From positions 1 to 64,000 of the forward strand of contig UNSJ01000001.1 of NCBI GenBank assembly GCA_900548405.1: a DNA stretch of 64,000 bases, in the 5' to 3' direction. A program made the position numbers and the translations under genes. This stretch comes from Candidatus Gastranaerophilales bacterium (lineage in GTDB: Bacteria > Cyanobacteriota > Vampirovibrionia > Gastranaerophilales > Gastranaerophilaceae). Shown one piece after another: positions 1 to 7,833 of this stretch. How positions within the stretch are numbered: position 1 is the first letter of the stretch; each line of letters opens with the position of its first letter. A model generated the notes under the pieces. The model saw only the letters and a program-made list of their open reading frames with translations, was not told the origin of the DNA and did no database searches.

Positions 1-518
1 TCGTGCATTTGAAGTTTGATGTGTCCGATTTCTCCTGCCGCGTTAGAAGCACCTCTTACGAGTTTGCCGTTAACGATTAAGCCTGAACCGATACCTGTGC
101 CGACAGTGATACAGATTAGGTTTTCGCATCCTTTGCCTGCTCCGTAATTAAGTTCGCCTAAAGCCGCGCATCTTACGTCGTTGTCAACGCGTGTCGGAAT
201 ATGGAATTCGTCTTCAATAAGTTTTGCAATCGGAACTTCCACCCAGCCCGGAATATTTGGCGCGTTTCTTACAACGCCTGCTTTGTAGTCAACTTGTCCG
301 GGAAAGCCGAAGCCAATTCCTTCTATATCTTTTGTTGAAAGTTTAGTTTCTTTCATAAGCTCGTATATAGCTTGTTTAATATTGGTTACTGTGTATTCGT
401 AACCCATTTCGGCACGTGTGGGAACGGAATTTGAATAAAGAATGTTTCCTTTATCGTCTACCAGCGCAATTTTAACGTTTGTTCCGCCAACATCAATACC
501 AATTCTGTTTTTAGCCAT
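1..518 (-). CDS. ROK-family sugar kinase, probably glucokinase (partial, 3' end outside window)
   Basis: The protein starts MAKNRIGIDVGGTNVK, the DxGGTxxK phosphate-binding loop of ROK kinases. Further on it has GIGFGFPGQVD, the catalytic-Asp region (VDNDVRCAALGE) and ITVGTGIGSGLIVNGK, followed by the GEIGH region. These fit a cytoplasmic ATP-dependent glucokinase feeding glycolysis, in keeping with the PPi-dependent phosphofructokinase nearby. A GGGGGATATAAA stretch precedes the ATG as ribosome binding site. About 172 residues are visible; the zinc-binding and C-terminal part lies beyond the left edge. Family is clear; substrate (glucose versus N-acetylmannosamine or another sugar) is not decidable here. 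Confidence 0.85.
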   Translation of the reverse strand, partial: MAKNRIGIDVGGTNVKIALVDDKGNILYSNSVPTRAEMGYEYTVTNIKQAIYELMKETKLSTKDIEGIGFGFPGQVDYKAGVVRNAPNIPGWVEVPIAKLIEDEFHIPTRVDNDVRCAALGELNYGAGKGCENLICITVGTGIGSGLIVNGKLVRGASNAAGEIGHIKLQMH

Positions 519-582
519 TTTATATCCCCCATATGTCTATAACAATATGATATGACAAACATGGAATTTTTGTAATATTTGG

Positions 583-1308
583 CTACGAAATAAAATCTGT
601 GAGTTGTCTGCCGACTTTGCGGCAAAACTTTGAGTATTCGTTGTTTATGGTGCCGTAATCGTTTATGAAACTTTCAACCCATGTTCCGTCTTTGATTTTG
701 AAGTTTTCCGTAATAATTTTTATGTTCGGATTGTTTATGTTTTTTATGGGTTTTGCTGTCAGGAGGATAATTTTGAATGGTTTGCCTTTTCGTTTTTGTT
801 TAAGGATTTTGTAGAGATTATTGACAGTGTTTTTGTTGGGAGTTTGGTCGAAGTTTGAGTAGATGAAAAAAATGTTTTTGGGCGAATTAATAATTTCAAA
901 AAAGTTTTCAATTCGTTTTTGGTATCTTTTTTCGAACTGTTCTCTTTTCAGGTGAAAGTCGTGCGGGTATGTTTCTTTTGTGATTTTGAGGTTGTCGAAG
1001 AAGTTTGCGAAGTCATTTTTAATGAGGTTTGCGGTCTGGTTCAAATCAAGGCTGTATTTGAGGTCAAAGGGTAGTGTTTTTTCGCCGTAAATTTTTCTTG
1101 GTTTGAGTTTGACAGCGGTAGTGAGCACTCTTGGCAGGCAGTTGCTGCCGAGTGAAACGATATGGAAGTTTTGTTTTTTGAAACTGAAGTAGTCAATGAC
1201 AGAAAAATAAAACAAAAAGTTTCTGACATTTTTTCTGAGCTTTTTTGAACATATCCAAAATATCAATATTTTTATAATCAGTTTTTTTAGTTTGAAAAGG
1301 TAATACAT
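583..1308 (-). CDS. DUF1796-like putative papain-like cysteine peptidase
   Basis: 241 residues. The middle carries VSLGSNCLPRVL followed about 20 residues later by LPFDLKYS, which resembles the SLGxxC...PFDW signature of the DUF1796 'putative papain-like cysteine peptidase' family, often found near glycan genes. The N-terminus is basic and hydrophobic (KKLIIKILIFWIC), possibly a membrane anchor. No Shine-Dalgarno is seen; a TATAAG -10 box at 1315-1320 lies six bases before the ATG, so the mRNA may be leaderless. It is a single gene, divergent from the HTH genes to its right. Activity is unproven and the family match is by motif memory only. Confidence 0.5.
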   Translation of the reverse strand: MYYLFKLKKLIIKILIFWICSKKLRKNVRNFLFYFSVIDYFSFKKQNFHIVSLGSNCLPRVLTTAVKLKPRKIYGEKTLPFDLKYSLDLNQTANLIKNDFANFFDNLKITKETYPHDFHLKREQFEKRYQKRIENFFEIINSPKNIFFIYSNFDQTPNKNTVNNLYKILKQKRKGKPFKIILLTAKPIKNINNPNIKIITENFKIKDGTWVESFINDYGTINNEYSKFCRKVGRQLTDFIS

Positions 1309-1455
1309 TTTTATCTTATATTGTGTAAAATATCTCTATTAAACCTGAATATTTGCAAAATATTGCAAATAAATATTACATTAATATACTTATATAGTCA
1401 AATTATGCATATCTATGCGTTAACTTTTTAGCGCAATAGTTATAGAGTTTTATCT

Positions 1456-1782
1456 ATGAATGCAGAAATAAAGAAATTATTATGCTTACGAATTAAAAAT
1501 TTTAGAGAAAGTACTAAACTTTCTCAAGAAAAGTTTTGTGAAAAGGCAGAAATAGATGTCAGAACTATGAGCAATATAGAAAATTGCAGGTCTTTTCCGT
1601 CTTTTGAAACAGTATGCTCTATAATAAATGCCTACAAGCTTGAGCCAAACAAGTTACTTGATTTTATAAAATATGACAAGACGGAAGAGGATGCACTAGA
1701 CCTGTTAATTCTAGAATATTTAAAGAAATGTCCTGATGGTGTTAAAAGGAAAGTTGTCGATTTGTTAGAAGAACTTAAGTAG
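1456..1782 (+). CDS. XRE-family helix-turn-helix regulator
   Basis: 108 residues. An N-terminal HTH (LCLRIKNFRESTKLSQEKF, then AEIDVRTMSNIENCR) spans residues 10-60, with the usual LSQEKF first helix and a recognition helix at RTMSNIE. The C-terminal 40 residues are acidic and helical and may dimerise. First of four consecutive small HTH genes on this strand. No good Shine-Dalgarno precedes the ATG. Target unknown; nothing nearby looks like a toxin or phage gene that it would control. Confidence 0.75.
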   Translation: MNAEIKKLLCLRIKNFRESTKLSQEKFCEKAEIDVRTMSNIENCRSFPSFETVCSIINAYKLEPNKLLDFIKYDKTEEDALDLLILEYLKKCPDGVKRKVVDLLEELK

Positions 1783-1862
1783 TTGTAATATTTGGTGAAT
1801 ATGTATAGAAATTAGCTGAATACTACATTACTTTGCTCATTTATAAAATCTATTATAAAGAT

Positions 1863-2201
1863 ATGAAATTTGATTATGACCAAAAGAAGCTAGGAAAAAG
1901 AATAAAAGAACTCCGAATATCAAAGTCTTTATCACAAGATGAATTGTGTGATAAAATTCTTGATTTTGACTCCCATTATTTAAGTAAAATTGAAACAGGC
2001 AAATATTCAACATCAGCCACAAGGCTAATAAAGATAATGAACGCTTTAGAGGTAACTCCTGATACATTTTTTGATTGTGAACATCTGGCATCTGAAAATG
2101 AATTGGATGAGATGGTTGCTCAAGAATACAAGAAGTTGCCATTAAATAAAAAAAGAGTTGTTTATAGGCAAATACAAATCTTAAATGAATATGAAAATTA
2201 A
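1863..2201 (+). CDS. XRE-family helix-turn-helix regulator
   Basis: 112 residues from the ATG giving MKFDYDQKKLGKRIKELR; an upstream in-frame TTG at 1833 would add ten residues unlike the family and is rejected. The HTH covers residues 8-65 (LGKRIKELRISKSLSQDELCD, then HYLSKIETGKY). The C-terminal tail resembles the tail of the preceding HTH protein (short acidic helix with KRVV), so the two are probably paralogues. The gene end overlaps the next ORF by 17 bases, so they are translated together. Confidence 0.75.
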   Translation: MKFDYDQKKLGKRIKELRISKSLSQDELCDKILDFDSHYLSKIETGKYSTSATRLIKIMNALEVTPDTFFDCEHLASENELDEMVAQEYKKLPLNKKRVVYRQIQILNEYEN

Positions 2202-2412
2202 CGTTAAGTACGAATTAAAAAGTTTAATAGCTAAGAAGGCAAGCTCTTTAAAAAAGGTTTGTGAAATTTTGGGACATAGAAAAAATGAACAAGTTTCACC
2301 AAATAATATTACAAATAAATTGAGACGAAAAACAATAAAGTTTGAAGAAGTTCAAGATATACTTGACGTTTTGGATTACCATATTGAATTTGTTGAAAAT
2401 AAGAAATTATGA
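2185..2412 (+). CDS. small HTH-like protein of the LLM/DUF6471 type
   Basis: 75 residues. KSLIAKKASSLKKVCEILG followed by SPNNITNKLRRKTIKFEEVQDILDVLDY resembles the small phage-type HTH fold in which a 'xxNxxxKLRR' helix contacts DNA and a short hydrophobic strand ends the protein. It starts inside the end of the previous HTH gene and its stop overlaps the start of the next, which shows translational coupling. An ATG two codons later is equally possible. The role is inferred only from fold resemblance and context. Confidence 0.55.
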   Translation: MNMKINVKYELKSLIAKKASSLKKVCEILGHRKNEQVSPNNITNKLRRKTIKFEEVQDILDVLDYHIEFVENKKL

Positions 2413-2624
2413 AATCTAATTACAATTTTAAAAGGCTTGGCAAGAATATTAAACATATTAGAAAATCTAAAGGGTTGTCGCAGGAGAAGCTTGCCGAGTT
2501 GATAGGTAAGAGCAGAAATTATATCGGATTGGCGGAAAGAGCAGAAGTAAATATTCCTGTATCAGTTATTTTTGATTTTGCAAAAGCTCTTGATGTTAGT
2601 CCAAAAGATTTTTTTGAGTTTTGA
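2409..2624 (+). CDS. XRE-family helix-turn-helix regulator (minimal, 71 aa)
   Basis: A bare HTH domain of 71 residues: LGKNIKHIRKSKGLSQEKLAE, then GKSRNYIGLAERAEVNIP, then FAKALDVSPKDFFEF. It follows the previous gene with a four-base ATGA overlap. The DVSPKDFFEF ending is typical of stand-alone Cro/C1-type repressors. Fourth gene of the HTH string. No inverted-repeat operator is evident immediately upstream of the string. Confidence 0.8.
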   Translation: MKSNYNFKRLGKNIKHIRKSKGLSQEKLAELIGKSRNYIGLAERAEVNIPVSVIFDFAKALDVSPKDFFEF

Positions 2625-2712
2625 TTTGTGCCCCCCACTTGAAAAAATTTTAAAATGGTTTATAATATATTAAAAGGGCGGAGCAAGTTCCAGCTTGCCC
2701 CATTAAAAGCCC

Positions 2713-2781
2713 CTATTGAGTGTTTTTTAGAACTAGCATCATCATTAATATGAGTGCTAGTTCTATTTTATCAACAACCAC
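2713..2781 (-). CDS. candidate tiny hydrophobic peptide (possible type I toxin-like), 22 aa
   Basis: A GTG start at 2781 is preceded by an exceptionally strong Shine-Dalgarno, GAAAGGGGGTGAT (2785-2797 on the complementary strand), seven bases away. It opens a 22-residue peptide, VVVDKIELALILMMMLVLKN plus TQ, one short charged stretch followed by a single hydrophobic helix. This size and architecture recall type I toxin or holin-like micropeptides. A 10-bp inverted repeat (2729-2738/2755-2764) lies within the coding sequence. No antisense RNA promoter was identified. The longer reading frame up to 2928 has no comparable start signal and is probably not used. Confidence 0.35.
   Translation of the reverse strand: MVVDKIELALILMMMLVLKNTQ
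2729..2764. repeat. inverted repeat, 10-bp perfect arms
   Basis: AGAACTAGCA at 2729-2738 pairs with TGCTAGTTCT at 2755-2764 around a 16-base loop. It sits between the HTH string and pfp, inside the tiny-peptide ORF. It could be a weak terminator for the HTH string (followed by ATTTTAT), a structural element of a small RNA, or an operator. Confidence 0.6.
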
Positions 2782-2930
2782 TCTATCACCCCCTTTCTCA
2801 GTTCTCATCCTGCAGTAATGTCGTGCTGAGCGAAAAAGGTAATAAGGGCTTACCCTTGTACTTATTCTAGTAAAAAAGCTTAAAGATGTCAATAAAAATG
2901 GAATTAACATTAAAATGTTTTCTCCCAATA

Positions 2931-2960
2931 AAAAACCGCCCCAATGTAGAAGCGGTTTTT
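2931..2960 (-). terminator. intrinsic terminator of pfp
   Basis: AAAAACCGC / GCGGTTTTT stem with a 12-base loop, followed on the minus strand by A/T-rich sequence. It lies about 20 bases past the pfp stop codon; the symmetric T runs would let it act in both directions. Confidence 0.85.
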
Positions 2961-2979
2961 TGTTTTTTTATTTTACCAA

Positions 2980-4662
2980 TTATACAGATGCCAATGATTT
3001 AGCTCTTTCTAATTGAAGTGTGCAAGTTGTTACGTCGCAAACGCAAGATGGTCCGAAGTATTGGATTGCACCCGGGAATAAATATCTGTCGTTCATTGCC
3101 CAGTCTTCTCGGCAGCTTTCCAATGCCTTGAATACAGGTCCGTCAAGCTCTACAAGTGCTTTTTGAATAACAGGTTTCATTTCGCCGTGACGTTTTTCCA
3201 TGTTCATCATCATTGTTAGAGGAACACCGCCTGCAATCCATTGGTCAGCAGGTGCTGTTAAGTTTCTTACTGATGATAAGTAGCCTGTTAAACCGAAGTT
3301 GATTAATGCAAAAGCGTTGAAGCCTAGTGAGTAGCAGTAATCAGCATCGAAGTTTGACGGGAATGCACATCTGCCTTCGTAACCGAAGAAGTGTGATTGT
3401 GCTGAGAATTTACCAATGTATTCCCCTTGTGATTTTAGTTCGTCTAATCTTGTTGAAATCATTTCGATTAAAAGTTTTTCAGTTTCGATTTTTGAAACCT
3501 GAACGTTTCCGTGAGGGTCGCGGTCTGCTAACAATTGACCTTTGATTAGAACAGGTAATGATGCGTAAACTTTTGCATTAGCAGGGTCTAATCTGTTTTC
3601 TACGATTTCAAATTTTTCTCTGATTGTTGTTGCGTTAACAAATGATGAATCAGATTCCAATGAAGCCATAATGTCGTTCAAGTTTGCTATCATTGATTTC
3701 ATTTCAGGAATAAATTCAATTAAGCCTTCAGGAATGATTGCGATACCAAAGTTTTTGCCCATGTCAGAACGTTTTACGATGATGTCTGTCATGTAGTTTA
3801 CAACTTGTTCCAATGACATTTTCTTAGCTTCAACTTCTTCTGAAATCATTGTAATGTTTGGCTGTGTTTGCAAAGCTGCTTCCAAAGCTACGTGAGAAGC
3901 GCTTCTTCCCATAATTTTTACAAAGTGCCAGTATTTTTTAGCAGAATTAGCGTCACGTTGAATGTTTCCGATTAATTCGCCGTAAGTTTTTGTAGCTGTG
4001 TCAAAACCGAAAGAAATTTCGATTTGTTCATTTTTCAAGTCGCCGTCAATTGTTTTAGGGCAGCCGATAACCTGAATTCCTGTGTCGTTTTTAACAAACC
4101 ATTCAGCTAAAAGCGCTGCGTTTGTGTTTGAGTCGTCGCCGCCGATAATTACAACAGCAGAGATGTTTAATTTTTTACAAACTTCCAATGATTTTTGGAA
4201 TTGTTCTTCGGTTTCCAATTTTGTTCTGCCTGAACCGATGATATCGAAACCGCCTGTGTTTCTGTATGCGTTCATAAATTCGTCAGAAAATTCCATGTAT
4301 TTTCCGTCGATAATACCTGAAGGTCCGCCTAAGAAACCATATAATTTATTAGAAGGATTAGCTTGTTTTAAAGCATCGTATAAACCTGCAATAACGTTGT
4401 GTCCGCCGGGAGCCTGTCCGCCTGAAAGGATAACGCCCACATTTCTAACTTCTGATGAGTGAGAAGAAGAAGTTGTTTTAAAAGTTACAACTGGTTTGCC
4501 GTAAGTGTTTTTGAATAAATTTTGAATTTGTTCTTGATCTCTAACTGATTGTGTAGCTTCCCCTTCAACCATTTCAAGGCTGTTGATGCCTGAAGAAAGG
4601 CTTGAAGGAAGTTTAGGCTGATACTTTAATCTTTCGATTTGTAATGGTGAAAGTTTTTCCAT
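2980..4662 (-). CDS. pfp: diphosphate--fructose-6-phosphate 1-phosphotransferase
   Basis: 560 residues, the length of the long PPi-dependent PFK type (plant beta-subunit and spirochaete/Chlamydia-like). It reversibly phosphorylates fructose 6-phosphate with pyrophosphate in the cytoplasm. Visible motifs are [16 protein letters not shown] (nucleotide/PPi loop), [18 protein letters not shown] (the GGDD of PPi enzymes where ATP enzymes have GGDGS), PKTIDGDLK with the PPi-specific Lys, and [11 protein letters not shown] for the substrate. Shine-Dalgarno AAAGGAAAGAG precedes the ATG. It is a single gene with its own terminator. It points to an energy-sparing fermentative glycolysis, which fits the ROK kinase at the left edge. 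Confidence 0.95.
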   Translation of the reverse strand: MEKLSPLQIERLKYQPKLPSSLSSGINSLEMVEGEATQSVRDQEQIQNLFKNTYGKPVVTFKTTSSSHSSEVRNVGVILSGGQAPGGHNVIAGLYDALKQANPSNKLYGFLGGPSGIIDGKYMEFSDEFMNAYRNTGGFDIIGSGRTKLETEEQFQKSLEVCKKLNISAVVIIGGDDSNTNAALLAEWFVKNDTGIQVIGCPKTIDGDLKNEQIEISFGFDTATKTYGELIGNIQRDANSAKKYWHFVKIMGRSASHVALEAALQTQPNITMISEEVEAKKMSLEQVVNYMTDIIVKRSDMGKNFGIAIIPEGLIEFIPEMKSMIANLNDIMASLESDSSFVNATTIREKFEIVENRLDPANAKVYASLPVLIKGQLLADRDPHGNVQVSKIETEKLLIEMISTRLDELKSQGEYIGKFSAQSHFFGYEGRCAFPSNFDADYCYSLGFNAFALINFGLTGYLSSVRNLTAPADQWIAGGVPLTMMMNMEKRHGEMKPVIQKALVELDGPVFKALESCREDWAMNDRYLFPGAIQYFGPSCVCDVTTCTLQLERAKSLASV

Positions 4663-4800
4663 AATCTCTTTCCTTTTTGTTAAGTAATACTTTTACAATA
4701 GATATTTTACAATAAAAACAAGATATTTCCATGCAGAAAAAGATTATTACATAAAAAGTTTTCAACCATTAACTTGTTTAGCGGAGATATAATTAAAATA

Positions 4801-5139
4801 TTAGTAGGTTATGTATTTTTTAGCTTGCCGCTTTAATCTTTCTTGTTTGCCCATTTGTTTCAAAAGCTTTTCTTCAGGAGTTTTTATCCTGAATTTATTC
4901 AAAAACCATACTTTTGCCATTCTTAAACCTGCTTTGGAAAAAAGTGGAGCTTTAAATGAGGGTGCAGGTATTTGTCTTGCTACGTCAAAATTTTCTACTG
5001 CTAATTTTGCGTGCTCTTTTGAGGCTGCTTTAAATCCTTTATAATTGCCAAGCGCCGCAGAATATACAATATCTGATTTTAATTGTGCAATTTTTCTTGC
5101 AATTGGTTTTATCGCCGGATCAAATGAAACTTTTGCCAT
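4801..5139 (-). CDS. hypothetical basic protein
   Basis: 112 residues, Lys/Arg/Ala-rich, no signal peptide or membrane segment. The N-terminal half (IKPIARKIAQLKSDIVYSA) is predicted helical and the C-terminal third is very basic (EKLLKQMGKQERLKRQAKK). Good Shine-Dalgarno AAAGGGATA. It follows the GNAT gene by 20 bases on the same strand and is probably the last gene of that operon. I do not recognise the family; basic, helical proteins of this size may bind nucleic acid, but nothing here proves it. Confidence 0.6.
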   Translation of the reverse strand: MAKVSFDPAIKPIARKIAQLKSDIVYSAALGNYKGFKAASKEHAKLAVENFDVARQIPAPSFKAPLFSKAGLRMAKVWFLNKFRIKTPEEKLLKQMGKQERLKRQAKKYITY

Positions 5140-5159
5140 ATCTGTATCCCTTTCAAGAG

Positions 5160-5735
5160 TTAAACTTCTTTTTTAAAAATCAATGTATCAATATTTTTGC
5201 TGTTAATATTGCTTTTAATTTCTTTAACAAGCGTAAATTTATTTTTTTGATAGTAGTCATAATCACAGGTGGTGTCTGTCCAAAGATATATGTTTTTAAT
5301 ATTATTTGAACGGCAGGTTTCGATGAGTTTTGAAAGAAGCATTTTACCCCCGCCTTTTTGAAGGCTTATGAAAAGACCTATCATTATATCGTTTTCCTGC
5401 ATAACCGCTTTAACTTCTTTGCCGCAGGCTTCCAAATAATCGGCAAGTTCGACTGCTGTTTTTTGTTCTTTTTCATCCAGCGATTTTGCTTCTTCTTTAA
5501 ACGAATTTATGCTGTCGTTTCTATCGAATTTTGTATTTGTGAGAATAAACCCTTTAAAATCGTAGTTATGCAAGGCAAAAGAATATTTACGGTTTAAATC
5601 ATAGTACTTAACCATAAAATCGTAAATCAGTTTTTGAAGTTTCTTTGATTCATGTATATATAAGTCACCCCAAACAAGGTGTGCAATTTTTGAGGCTGCT
5701 TCAACGTCTTTATCCGCAAAATTTTCTACTATCAT
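5160..5735 (-). CDS. GNAT-family N-acetyltransferase
   Basis: 191 residues. The acetyl-CoA loop is visible at about residues 125-150 as LFISLQKGGGKMLLSKLIE, a variant of Q/RxxGxG/A, preceded by a beta strand. The typical GNAT end IYLWTDTTCDYDYYQKNKFTLVKE follows. The acyl acceptor is unknown. It overlaps the start region of the aminopeptidase gene by four bases (ATGA), so the two are cotranslated. Confidence 0.75.
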   Translation of the reverse strand: MIVENFADKDVEAASKIAHLVWGDLYIHESKKLQKLIYDFMVKYYDLNRKYSFALHNYDFKGFILTNTKFDRNDSINSFKEEAKSLDEKEQKTAVELADYLEACGKEVKAVMQENDIMIGLFISLQKGGGKMLLSKLIETCRSNNIKNIYLWTDTTCDYDYYQKNKFTLVKEIKSNINSKNIDTLIFKKEV

Positions 5736-6835
5736 ATTAAGAATTTTCCGTTTTCATAAATGAGTTTGTCATCGGCATATATCTTAGAGTTATTTTTCAT
5801 ATTCTTAATCATGTCCCAGTGAAGTCCTGACACGTTTTTACCGCCTGTTTCAGGGTAAGATGCGCCGACTGCCATGTGAATTGAGCCGCCGATTTTTTCA
5901 TCAAAAAGAATATTTCCTGTAACTTCCTGAATTTCATCATTCGTTCCGATTGCAATTTCGCCGATGCCTTTAGAACCCTCGTCCATGTTGAACATTGCTT
6001 CCAGATAATCTTTTCCTGTTTCGGCGTCAAATTTTACGATTTGACCGTTTTCAATCCATAGATGAACGCCTGTTGCAGAGTTTCCTCTGTAATTTTGCGG
6101 GAAGTCAAAGTAGATTTCGCCGTTAATATCATTTTCTACGGGTGATGTGAAAACTTCACCGTCAGGGTAGTTGTTCAGACCTGAACAGCTAATCCATTTT
6201 CTGCCTTCAACCCCGAAAGTTATATCTGTTTTTTCACCCGTAATTCGGACTTTTTTTACACCGTTCAAGTAATTTGCCCATTTGGTTTGTTTTTCATCAA
6301 GTTCACGAAGCTTTTCAACAGGATTGTCTAAATTCAGATAGCAGGATTTAAACAAAAATTCAGAATACTCATCAATTGACATTTTAGCTTCCTGTGCTAG
6401 AGCGTGTGTCGGAACATCTGCCACAACCCAAGCAGCATGACCTTTTGCAGAACGCTCCATAAGCATTTTTGACAAACCCTGTGAAGCTTTTGAACGTCTT
6501 GCAAGTTTGGTTAAATCTGCACGAGCCATGTTTTTAGTATTCATTGGAGCGCCGATTGAGATAAATTTATCAACAGTTTCATATTCAAGCTTAACAATCG
6601 GATCAATGTAGTCAAGCTGTTCGTCAGATGCGTATTTGATGAAAATATCAGACATATCTTCAAAAGATGTTCTCAAAATCGGATGTGCTCCTTTTTCGAT
6701 AACTCTTTTATAAACAGCTTTTACAAGGTCTTTTGCATAAATGCTTGTTGCTCTGATTTGAACAAGATCGCCCTTTTGAACGTTTGTTGAATAATCAACC
6801 AGAACTTCTGCGTATTTATCCCAAATTGTTTTCAT
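5732..6835 (-). CDS. M29-family metallo-aminopeptidase (AmpS/aminopeptidase T type)
   Basis: 367 residues. The start MKTIWDKYAEVLVDYSTNVQ and QKGDLVQIRA are hallmarks of the family. The C-terminal metal-binding part has EVFTSP, DEGSKGIGEIAIGTN, ILFDEKIGGSIHMAVGASYPETGG and GLHWDMI, containing the Glu, His, Tyr and Asp ligands of the dinuclear metal centre. It removes N-terminal residues from peptides in the cytoplasm. Shine-Dalgarno CAGGAGAAAATC. It lies between lpxA and the GNAT gene, all on one strand. Confidence 0.9.
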   Translation of the reverse strand: MKTIWDKYAEVLVDYSTNVQKGDLVQIRATSIYAKDLVKAVYKRVIEKGAHPILRTSFEDMSDIFIKYASDEQLDYIDPIVKLEYETVDKFISIGAPMNTKNMARADLTKLARRSKASQGLSKMLMERSAKGHAAWVVADVPTHALAQEAKMSIDEYSEFLFKSCYLNLDNPVEKLRELDEKQTKWANYLNGVKKVRITGEKTDITFGVEGRKWISCSGLNNYPDGEVFTSPVENDINGEIYFDFPQNYRGNSATGVHLWIENGQIVKFDAETGKDYLEAMFNMDEGSKGIGEIAIGTNDEIQEVTGNILFDEKIGGSIHMAVGASYPETGGKNVSGLHWDMIKNMKNNSKIYADDKLIYENGKFLI

Positions 6836-6859
6836 GATTTTCTCCTGTGGGTTTTGAAA

Positions 6860-7666
6860 TTATTCGTCTTGAAGTGATTCATGTCCTGATTTATGAGTTT
6901 TTAAAAGCACTCCTCGTTTAGAGCTTTGGATAAATTCAATCATTTTTTCAATGTATTCGTTCATTGGAATTTCTGCTTTAATTTTTTCAATTGCTTGAGT
7001 TGTATTGTATTCATCAGAAATCAACAATTTGAAAGCTTCGTTAGTATGTGTTCTAACATCAAGAGGCACACCGCGTCTTTTCATTGCGATTACGTTAAGT
7101 CCGCGCGGAACAGGAGGACGACCTTCGCCTTTAGAGTAAGGAAGAATATCCTGACGGGAAGCAGAGAAACCGCTTATGATAGCCATATCGCCAATTCTGA
7201 TATTTTGGTGGAATACGCTCATACCGCCGACAAATGCGCCGAAACCTACGTGAACGTGTCCGCCTAAAGTTACAAGGTTAGCTAAGATTACCTGATCATC
7301 AAGCACGCAGTTGTGTGCAACGTGAGAACCAACCATTAAAAGACATTTTTTACCTATTCTTGTGGTAAAATCACCGCAGGCAGCAGCTCTGTGAATTGTT
7401 ACGTTTTCTTTGATAATTGTACCGTCGCCGATTACAACTTTTGTTGCTTCGCCTTTGTAACCCAAATCCTGAGGTTCAGAACCGATTGTTGCAAAAGGAG
7501 AGATTGTACAATCTTCGCCAATTTCGGCAAATTCAATGTAAGCATTTGCGATTACTCTTGTTCTGCTTCCTATTGTAACATTTTCACCTATAACTACGTA
7601 TGGTCCGATAATTGCATCATCAGCGATTTTTGCTGACGGGTGTATAATTGCGGTTTTGTCTATCAT
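6860..7666 (-). CDS. lpxA: acyl-ACP--UDP-N-acetylglucosamine O-acyltransferase
   Basis: 268 residues of left-handed beta-helix hexapeptide repeats ([LIV]GxxxxI) over residues 1-190, then an alpha-helical C-terminal domain. The catalytic His is in MVGSHVAHNCVLDDQ. VIGENVTIG and the GGHVHVGFGAFVGG loop match LpxA. It transfers a 3-hydroxyacyl chain to UDP-GlcNAc, the first step of lipid A synthesis, so the cell has an LPS outer membrane. It is separated from fabZ-lpxC-lpxD by about 4.6 kb. LpxD (13537) is the other hexapeptide transferase here and is longer, so the two are told apart. Confidence 0.93.
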   Translation of the reverse strand: MIDKTAIIHPSAKIADDAIIGPYVVIGENVTIGSRTRVIANAYIEFAEIGEDCTISPFATIGSEPQDLGYKGEATKVVIGDGTIIKENVTIHRAAACGDFTTRIGKKCLLMVGSHVAHNCVLDDQVILANLVTLGGHVHVGFGAFVGGMSVFHQNIRIGDMAIISGFSASRQDILPYSKGEGRPPVPRGLNVIAMKRRGVPLDVRTHTNEAFKLLISDEYNTTQAIEKIKAEIPMNEYIEKMIEFIQSSKRGVLLKTHKSGHESLQDE

Positions 7667-7833
7667 CTTTTTTGCCCTCTCTGTTTACTTTTGTTAAATT
7701 TTCTAAGTCTTTGTCAGTCGCTCACATAGGTTCGCTCCCGCTCTTACCCTCTTTTTCTCTCAATACTATAAAACCAATTATAGTACAAATTAAGAGGGGT
7801 AACAATAATTTTATATTATTTTAATATGCGTTT

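Noticed and set aside
1041-1229. 62-aa minus-strand ORF
   Set aside because: It is a shifted-frame shadow of the DUF1796-like gene with no ribosome site.
1837-2142. 101-aa minus-strand ORF opposite the HTH gene
   Set aside because: Antisense shadow; the + strand frame encodes a clear HTH.
2713-2928. 71-aa version of the micropeptide ORF
   Set aside because: Its upstream part has no start signal; only the GTG at 2781 has a Shine-Dalgarno.
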